In this document: piece by piece, positions 25,422 to 30,019 of the stretch
Numbering within the stretch: position 1 is the stretch's first letter
Layout: every line of letters starts with the position of its first letter
From: UBA8752 sp965657965
GTDB lineage: Bacteria > Bacteroidota > Bacteroidia > Flavobacteriales_D > Sanyastnellaceae
Assembly (NCBI GenBank): GCA_965657965.1
Contig: CBFHQM010000027.1
Location: 1-30,019, forward strand
DNA: 30,019 nucleotides
Direction of reading: 5' to 3'
The notes under the pieces: generated by a model
Databases searched by the model: none
What the model was told of the DNA's origin: nothing
What the model saw: only the letters and a program-made list of their open reading frames with translations
Made by a program: the position numbers and the translations under genes

Positions 25422-26243
25422 TCAGTCTGCAACACATCGGGTGTATCCCCCGAGGGTTTTGCTCACATTGTTGCTTCGAAAGAGGCCATCGGATCCAGTG
25501 GACAGTGCGCGATACCAACCTTTCGTAAACGTGTATTCTGTGGCGACCCAAATGTGTACGGCGGTCCCTTCGTTTCCAAAGGCGTCATTGCTAAAGGTTT
25601 GCCCCCCTGGAAGGAAACCCATCCCGTAATTGTCGGTGCCGTTCCAATTCAGGCTGTCTTTGAGCTGGTCGCCTTGCGCTTCGCCACGCCAGCCCAAGGT
25701 GTTCAATTCCGCCTCTTGAATGCCCATGTAGGCCTCCATTTCAAACCAGTCTTGATCGGTGGCGGTATGCCATCCAGAAGGACAGAGGTCCCATTCTGTG
25801 ACGGCAACGAAGTTGTAAAGTGCACCATAGGTGGCATAGGCATCGGTGGCCATGGCTTGAGCAACATCTGTCCCGTTGTAGTCTAGAACGAAAGCATGCG
25901 GGACAGTGTATTCTTGAGCAGAGGGCGGAGCTACTGAAGGGAGGTGCCGACAGTTCTCGGAAAACCAGCATTGATTCCCCATTTGAACCACGCCGTATGC
26001 GTGACCTTGGTGCTCTATGCTCGATGGACAGGTGATGCCGGTGTCCAGCGGCCATGCCATGTCGAAGTACGTGAGAAGGAGGATGAGGTCTGCAGCACCA
26101 ACATGGCCATCGTTGGACAAATCAGGGTTAAAACAGTCCTCTTGACCCCAACAAGGGACCGGCAACGAGACCAGAAGAAGAAGGATTCCGAGCTGACTCA
26201 GCTGCTTGAAGCGGGCCCGAAGTGAAAGGAAAGCGTGCATCAT
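25422..26243 (-). CDS. FISUMP-domain secreted protein with dockerin-like calcium loop
   Basis: 273 residues from the ATG at 26243; the adjacent ATG at 26240 is equally possible. A basic N-terminus and a hydrophobic segment (LGILLLLVSLPVPCWG, about 18-33) form a signal peptide. Residues about 37-62 carry one dockerin/EF-hand-like loop (DLSNDGHVGAADLILLLTYF). The rest is a Fibrobacter succinogenes major paralogous domain: VQMGNQCWFSENCRHLP, WDLCPSGWHTATDQDWFEME, a central GMGFLPGG and the closing GGYTRCVAD. These domains occur in secreted or surface proteins of Fibrobacter and Bacteroidota with no known enzymatic activity. It lies 118 bases upstream of the esterase on the same strand and may share its transcript. 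Confidence 0.85.
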   Translation of the reverse strand: MMHAFLSLRARFKQLSQLGILLLLVSLPVPCWGQEDCFNPDLSNDGHVGAADLILLLTYFDMAWPLDTGITCPSSIEHQGHAYGVVQMGNQCWFSENCRHLPSVAPPSAQEYTVPHAFVLDYNGTDVAQAMATDAYATYGALYNFVAVTEWDLCPSGWHTATDQDWFEMEAYMGIQEAELNTLGWRGEAQGDQLKDSLNWNGTDNYGMGFLPGGQTFSNDAFGNEGTAVHIWVATEYTFTKGWYRALSTGSDGLFRSNNVSKTLGGYTRCVAD

Positions 26244-26474
26244 GCAACGGGGATTGTGAGTGGGCAGGACCATGTCTGCGGCAGGGGTGACCTTCGGCTT
26301 GTTTCCCTCCGGCGAATATTAAGTAATTATAAGACAGTAAGTTAAGGAAATTGAGTGGTCAAGCTGGCCCCTCTTGGTTGCTTGGGTCTGAGTGTGCTTA
26401 GATCCGGATAAATGGGCGGAAATGAATCGCCCTTCACGCAGGGAAAACAGGGTGGAAGGCCTAGATTTAAGGGG
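26244..26474. promoter_or_regulatory. Divergent AT-rich intergenic region before Omp85 gene
   Basis: This 231-bp gap separates divergent starts. An AT-rich core at about 26314-26356 (AATATTAAGTAATTATAAGA and following) stands out from GC-richer surroundings and is the likely promoter zone. An AAGGGG element at 26469-26474 abuts the chosen start of the outer-membrane protein gene. No clear consensus can be assigned. Confidence 0.3.
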
Positions 26475-27632
26475 ATGAACGTCCAAAGTCAAATCGCGCT
26501 TTTACTGCTCTTTTCTTTTGGGCTCTCCATGCCTGCCGTGGGGCAAGAGGAGGGCGAGTCAGGAAGCCTGCTCCAGCGGATACTGGACAATGTGCGAGGG
26601 GTGGACGATGATCCTGCAGCGCCCAAGTTCATCAACTATCCCACCGTGGCGTTCTCCCCGGAGACCAACTGGGAGTTCGGAGTGTCGAGTCTGTATGTCT
26701 ATTCTGCGAATCGGGATTTGAGCAACCGTTTGAGCGAGCTCAAGGCTTTCACGTTTTACACCTTGGAAAACCAATATGGGATCTGGTTGGATCATGCCTT
26801 GTACACCGATCAAAACAAGTGGTTCCTCTACGGTCGGGCGCGCTATCAAAGCTTTCCCATGTTCTATTACGGCGTGGGAAGGGACAGCCCTTCGGAAGAC
26901 CCGACCCTCATCGACGGCGAGTACATCTTGCTCCGGGAGCGTGTCTTGAGAGAGACTTGGCCTTCCTTGTACGTCGGGTTGGAGTTGGATTACCAAGCCT
27001 TGAACCGTGTCGAGTATGAGGGTGGGGAAGAACTCTTGTCCGGATTGGCCGTTCCCAGCGTCGGAGCCTTAGGGTCCACCAATGTGGGCGTTGGATTGGG
27101 TGTCCTCTACGACAACATCCACAACGCCATGAATCCGAGGGAGGGGCTCTACAGCGAGTGGGCCTTCCTGAATTACAGCGAGGACACCGGCAGTGATTTC
27201 AGTTTCACTTCGTACATCGTGGACAATCGGATTTACCGGCCCATCAAGGAAAACAGCGTGCTGGCTGCCCAACTCTACGGCCAATTCACCGCGGGAAATC
27301 CGCCGTTTAACATGTTGTCTCTGTTGGGTGGAGAGAGCCTCATGCGCGGCTATTACCTCGGCCGTTACCGAGACAAGAACATGATTGCCGGTCAAATTGA
27401 ATACCGCATTTTGCCCTTCTCCTTTTCCAAGAGTTGGGGCGCGAGTGTGTTTTTGTCGGCTGGCCAGGTCTTCGGGGATGACCACGGTTTCCAATGGCGT
27501 CAGTTCCTGCCCACGGGTGGGGCCGGTGTGCGCTACCTCCTTTTTCCCGAAAAGGACATTTACACCCGCGTCGACGTCGCCTTCACCCAAGAGGGCAACG
27601 GCATCTACATCTTCATCGGCGAAGCCTTCTAA
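26475..27632 (+). CDS. Omp85/BamA-family outer-membrane beta-barrel protein
   Basis: 385 residues from the ATG at 26475, chosen because it follows a purine-rich site and opens a signal peptide (SQIALLLLFSFGLSMPAVGQ). An in-frame ATG at 26412 would add 21 unlikely residues. The protein is a beta-barrel with strands rich in aromatic residues. It carries the Omp85 hallmark loop near its last third (SLLGGESLMRGYYLGRYRD, with RGYY as the VRGF/Y-like lid motif) and ends in a strand finishing with Phe (IYIFIGEAF). No POTRA repeats are visible: the N-terminal region is short. It therefore resembles the POTRA-less surface antigen (D15-like) proteins common in Bacteroidota, not full BamA. The role may be outer-membrane assembly or lipid/protein transfer; this is not certain. 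Confidence 0.88.
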   Translation: MNVQSQIALLLLFSFGLSMPAVGQEEGESGSLLQRILDNVRGVDDDPAAPKFINYPTVAFSPETNWEFGVSSLYVYSANRDLSNRLSELKAFTFYTLENQYGIWLDHALYTDQNKWFLYGRARYQSFPMFYYGVGRDSPSEDPTLIDGEYILLRERVLRETWPSLYVGLELDYQALNRVEYEGGEELLSGLAVPSVGALGSTNVGVGLGVLYDNIHNAMNPREGLYSEWAFLNYSEDTGSDFSFTSYIVDNRIYRPIKENSVLAAQLYGQFTAGNPPFNMLSLLGGESLMRGYYLGRYRDKNMIAGQIEYRILPFSFSKSWGASVFLSAGQVFGDDHGFQWRQFLPTGGAGVRYLLFPEKDIYTRVDVAFTQEGNGIYIFIGEAF

Positions 27633-27682
27633 ATCAGCACTTGCAGCACCCGGTTTCAGCAAGCTGTGGGTTCAACTGTGGG

Positions 27683-28084
27683 TCACTCTTGATCTGAGCT
27701 GCAGTGAGGGCAATTGGCCATGGCGGCCTCGGTGAGTTTGCCCTTGCAACGCGGACACTTTTTGCCCGAAGGGAAAGCGCGGTCGATGCTTTTCTCGATG
27801 TCGTAGTCCTCGTCCGTGAAACGGAGCAAGGACCACCAAACAAAGGCAAACCCGAGGACATACCAACGCCAGGACATAATGTCTGTTCCGTCATCCTCGT
27901 ACATGATCGAGTCCAGCCAAAAGCACAACAAGACGTACAACACCATCACGATGATGCCAATGGGGTCAAACAAGCGGTCGCGCTCTTTGATGGCCACTTC
28001 CAATGGTTTCAGCAGGAGATTGAGCAGGATTCCCCAAAACAAAAGGTCTCCGATAAAGGACCAAGAAGTGAAGTAGTCGAGCAT
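27683..28084 (-). CDS. Small membrane protein with C-terminal zinc ribbon
   Basis: 133 residues from the ATG at 28084, where the sequence becomes protein-like (MLDYFTSWSFIGDLLFWGIL). Three hydrophobic segments can be seen (about 10-25, 40-58 and 75-90). The C-terminus is a zinc-ribbon-like pair CPRCKGKL...NCPHCSS (CxxC...CxxC), followed by an acidic end. Proteins of this layout are often of unknown function. It is convergent with the Omp85 gene, 50 bases away. The upstream frame stays open for 38 more codons, but that part looks non-coding. Function is not assigned. Confidence 0.7.
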   Translation of the reverse strand: MLDYFTSWSFIGDLLFWGILLNLLLKPLEVAIKERDRLFDPIGIIVMVLYVLLCFWLDSIMYEDDGTDIMSWRWYVLGFAFVWWSLLRFTDEDYDIEKSIDRAFPSGKKCPRCKGKLTEAAMANCPHCSSDQE

Positions 28085-28396
28085 GGTCTTTGGGGACTGA
28101 AATTGAGAACGGCCTCTTGGCGAATTCCACAATATAGAGATTCCGTCGGGACGAGGGTGATTGTATCGGGATGCTTTGAGGTGCGTCAAAGTGGCCAATA
28201 TGTGGGCATTGTAAGCAGGTCAAAGTTGTTTGGAGCTGATCGCAACTGGCTCCAAGCTGTATCAGAGGAGTGACCAACCTCTGCTGATGTTTGAGACGTG
28301 GGGATGACAAGTGTCATCCGAAACCTCTGCTTACGTCATTTCAAGTGAGCAAGAAGAGGGGCTCTTTTGACCCCGTACCCCAAAGTTCTTGCCACC
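28085..28396. other. Divergent intergenic region upstream of cytochrome c peroxidase
   Basis: These 312 bases separate divergent starts. The left half shows nothing clear. The right half has three notable signals: an inverted repeat CAGAGG/CCTCTG (28263-28268, 28278-28283), an 18-base palindrome at 28302-28319, and a ten-base direct repeat AACCTCTGCT (28276-28285, 28322-28331) that flanks the palindrome. Together they suggest control of the peroxidase gene. Confidence 0.4.
28302..28319. promoter_or_regulatory. Operator-like palindrome upstream of peroxidase gene
   Basis: GGATGACA and TGTCATCC form perfect eight-base arms separated by AG. The site lies 77 bases before the peroxidase start and is flanked by ten-base direct repeats. 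Its size fits a dimeric regulator's binding site or a small leader hairpin; no regulator gene is next to it. Confidence 0.5.
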
Positions 28397-29800
28397 ATGA
28401 ATTACTTCCATCACTCATCGGCCCTCTGCACAGCAGCTTGTACCATATCGGCGGCCATCCTGCTGTCGTCCTGCAACCCAAGTCAATCCACCAATCCAGA
28501 GCCGCAGGACAAGGACTCCCAAATGTTGGCCACCATCTTGGACGCACTCGGACAGCAGGGGTACAGCCAACTGCACATGCCCGACCCCCATGAATTGGCA
28601 GCCATACCTCAAGACCCCAACAACCCCCTTACCCACCAAAAAGTGTCCCTTGGCCGGATGTTGTTCCACGAGACAGCCCTCGGGAGAGATGCCGCCGAAG
28701 ATGTCGGCATTGGAACATACAGCTGCGCCAGCTGTCACCACGCTTCGGCCGGGTTCCAAGCAGGTGTGCAACAAGGATTGGGCGATGGCGGTGTTGGATT
28801 TGGTGTCCGGGGTGAAGGCCGGGTGATCTCTCCAGATTATGACCCCACAGAAATAGACCGGCAGCCCATGCGGAGCCCCACTGCCATGAACGGTGCCTTT
28901 ACACCGGTCACCCTCTGGAACGGACAGTTCGGCGCCCATGGACCCAACGCGGGTACGGAAGCCCAGTGGACTGAAGACACACCGCTGGTGGTCAATTACC
29001 TCGGCTACCTCGGACTCGAGACCCAGGCCATCGCAGGACTCACCGTCCACCGCATGGCACCCACGCCGGAATTCTTCCTCCACATGCCTGATTATGTGGC
29101 GCTCTTCGACGCTGCGTTCCCCGATGTTCAAGAGGACAATCGCTACAGCGTCGAGATGGCAGGGTTGGCCATTGCCGCATACGAGCGGACCATCATGGCA
29201 TCCGAATCCCCCTTTCAACGGTGGTTGAACGGGGAGCATTCGGCCATGACGTCCCTCCAGAAGGACGGGGCCATGGTGTTCTTCGGCGCGGCTAAGTGCG
29301 GCACCTGCCACAACGGACCCGCGCTCACCGATGGCGGCTTTCACGCCCTCGGGATGCCCGACATGCCCGGCAACGAAATTCTGGACGCCACTGGCAAAGG
29401 TTATGGCAAGTCCAGTGCCGATGCCGCCTTGGGTCGTGGAGGATTCACGGGAGAGGACGGCGACAAGTATGCCTTTAAAACTCCCCAACTCTACAACCTC
29501 GAGGATGGCCGTTTCTATGGCCACGGCGGGACCTTTTACAGCTTGTCAGAAGTCGTAGACTACAAGTTGGCTGGAATGTCCGCCAAGCCAGAAGTCACCC
29601 CTTACTTGTCCCAAGACTACGATGCCGTTGAAATCACAGAGGACCAGAAAAACAGCCTTCTTCGTTTTCTGCAAGAAGCCCTGTATGATCCGGGACTGCA
29701 CCGTTATGTGCCCAACAATACAGTGAGTGGCCAGTGTTTTCCGAACAACGACCCACAGTCTTCAATTGATTTGGGCTGCGATGATTCCTTGCCCTTATAA
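28397..29800 (+). CDS. Di-heme cytochrome c peroxidase (MauG/CcpA-type) lipoprotein
   Basis: 467 residues from the ATG at 28397, which gives a hydrophobic leader with lipobox LLSSC (Cys26). Two heme c sites are present: CASCH at 110-114 and CGTCH at 301-305. Family landmarks include LGRMLFHETALG, RSPTAMNGAF, AYERTIMA and FKTPQLYNLEDGRFYGHGG. Met320 in FHALGMPD is a possible axial ligand. The family reduces hydrogen peroxide with electrons from cytochrome or, in MauG-like members, oxidises protein side chains. Being lipid-anchored it would act in the periplasm or at the outer membrane. The CxxCH count and length fit the di-heme family well. It appears monocistronic, with a palindrome in its upstream region. 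Confidence 0.92.
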   Translation: MNYFHHSSALCTAACTISAAILLSSCNPSQSTNPEPQDKDSQMLATILDALGQQGYSQLHMPDPHELAAIPQDPNNPLTHQKVSLGRMLFHETALGRDAAEDVGIGTYSCASCHHASAGFQAGVQQGLGDGGVGFGVRGEGRVISPDYDPTEIDRQPMRSPTAMNGAFTPVTLWNGQFGAHGPNAGTEAQWTEDTPLVVNYLGYLGLETQAIAGLTVHRMAPTPEFFLHMPDYVALFDAAFPDVQEDNRYSVEMAGLAIAAYERTIMASESPFQRWLNGEHSAMTSLQKDGAMVFFGAAKCGTCHNGPALTDGGFHALGMPDMPGNEILDATGKGYGKSSADAALGRGGFTGEDGDKYAFKTPQLYNLEDGRFYGHGGTFYSLSEVVDYKLAGMSAKPEVTPYLSQDYDAVEITEDQKNSLLRFLQEALYDPGLHRYVPNNTVSGQCFPNNDPQSSIDLGCDDSLPL

Positions 29801-29855
29801 GAAGGAAGCTGGCAGGGGGCCTGGCAATGCGGCTGATGGCCCCATTGTTTTACCC

Positions 29856-30019
29856 ATGTTGTACCTCGTCCGTTGGTTTTTCTCTGAACAGCTGAAAAAC
29901 AAGGGGTTGTGGCACGGTGGAGTGATCCCGTCGGGACTGCGTACATCGGTTTCTCTGGGCCTTGAGTTTCAAGGGGTGTCACATCTGTTTAGTCAGTTTT
30001 GGCAAGTAATACAGGGCAG
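29856..30019 (+). CDS. Possible gene start, cut by right edge
   Basis: An ATG at 29856 opens a frame of 54 codons without a stop to the window edge, beginning MLYLVRWFFSEQLKNKG. It lies 55 bases after the peroxidase stop. No domain or clear signal peptide is recognisable, and an open run of this length can arise by chance, so the call is weak. Confidence 0.2.
   Translation, partial: MLYLVRWFFSEQLKNKGLWHGGVIPSGLRTSVSLGLEFQGVSHLFSQFWQVIQG

Noticed and set aside
27704..28273. Plus-strand open frame (189 codons) opposite the zinc-ribbon protein
   Set aside because: The minus-strand frame has membrane segments and paired CxxC motifs; the plus-strand translation has no such structure.
28415..29524. 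Minus-strand open frame (369 codons) inside the peroxidase
   Set aside because: Antisense to a gene with both heme motifs and family landmarks; no recognisable protein features.

Overview
The window looks like a chromosomal fragment from a Bacteroidota bacterium, probably a marine or aquatic Flavobacteriales-type lineage with a base composition around the mid-50s % GC by eye. The evidence is a type IX secretion (T9SS) signature. There is a gliding-motility-associated C-terminal (CHU_C, type B) domain and a type A 'YPNP' sorting domain. SprB-like repeats, cysteine-rich repeats of the form C-T-D-x-x-A-C-N-Y...D-D-G-S-C, a Fibrobacter succinogenes major paralogous (FISUMP) domain and a trans-envelope anti-sigma/barrel protein next to an ECF sigma factor point the same way. 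I see no rRNA, tRNA, CRISPR array, insertion sequence or prophage gene.

Layout. (1) 1-9647: two paralogous secreted M43-type zinc metalloproteases on the minus strand, the left one cut by the window edge. They flank a plus-strand cluster of a small ferredoxin-like-fold protein, a large T9SS type B surface protein overlapping it by ATGA, and a lipoprotein with membrane helices. The two proteases share a perfect 125-bp stretch, although their DNA is clearly diverged just beside it. (2) 9944-12849: a lipoprotein, an ECF sigma factor and a 503-residue protein joining a short cytoplasmic segment, one inner-membrane helix, a long periplasmic linker and an outer-membrane barrel. This looks like a surface-to-sigma signalling unit. 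(3) 12935-15277: a secreted calcineurin-like phosphoesterase with a T9SS type A tail. (4) 15422-21151: a two-gene efflux operon with a periplasmic adaptor and a 1530-residue fusion of an RND permease to a TolC-like outer-membrane channel. (5) 21367-23657: a DEAD-box RNA helicase with a Gly/Lys-rich tail and a small lipoprotein, closed by a strong bidirectional terminator. (6) 23783-26243, minus strand: a secreted PHB-depolymerase-like esterase and a FISUMP-domain protein. (7) 26475-29800: an Omp85/BamA-like outer-membrane protein, a small zinc-ribbon membrane protein on the minus strand, and a di-heme cytochrome c peroxidase lipoprotein preceded by a palindrome. A doubtful open frame runs off the right edge.

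Taken together this is a region of cell-envelope and secreted functions: surface proteases, adhesin, esterase, phosphoesterase, efflux, an outer-membrane protein and a periplasmic peroxidase, with one envelope-sensing sigma system. Several secreted proteins are mosaics of the same modules (Cys-rich repeats, dockerin-like calcium loops, a 'DS(W/Y)GDG' module). The most notable items are the RND-TolC fusion with a retained internal signal peptide, the single-chain anti-sigma/barrel protein, and the sharply bounded identical repeat between the two proteases.
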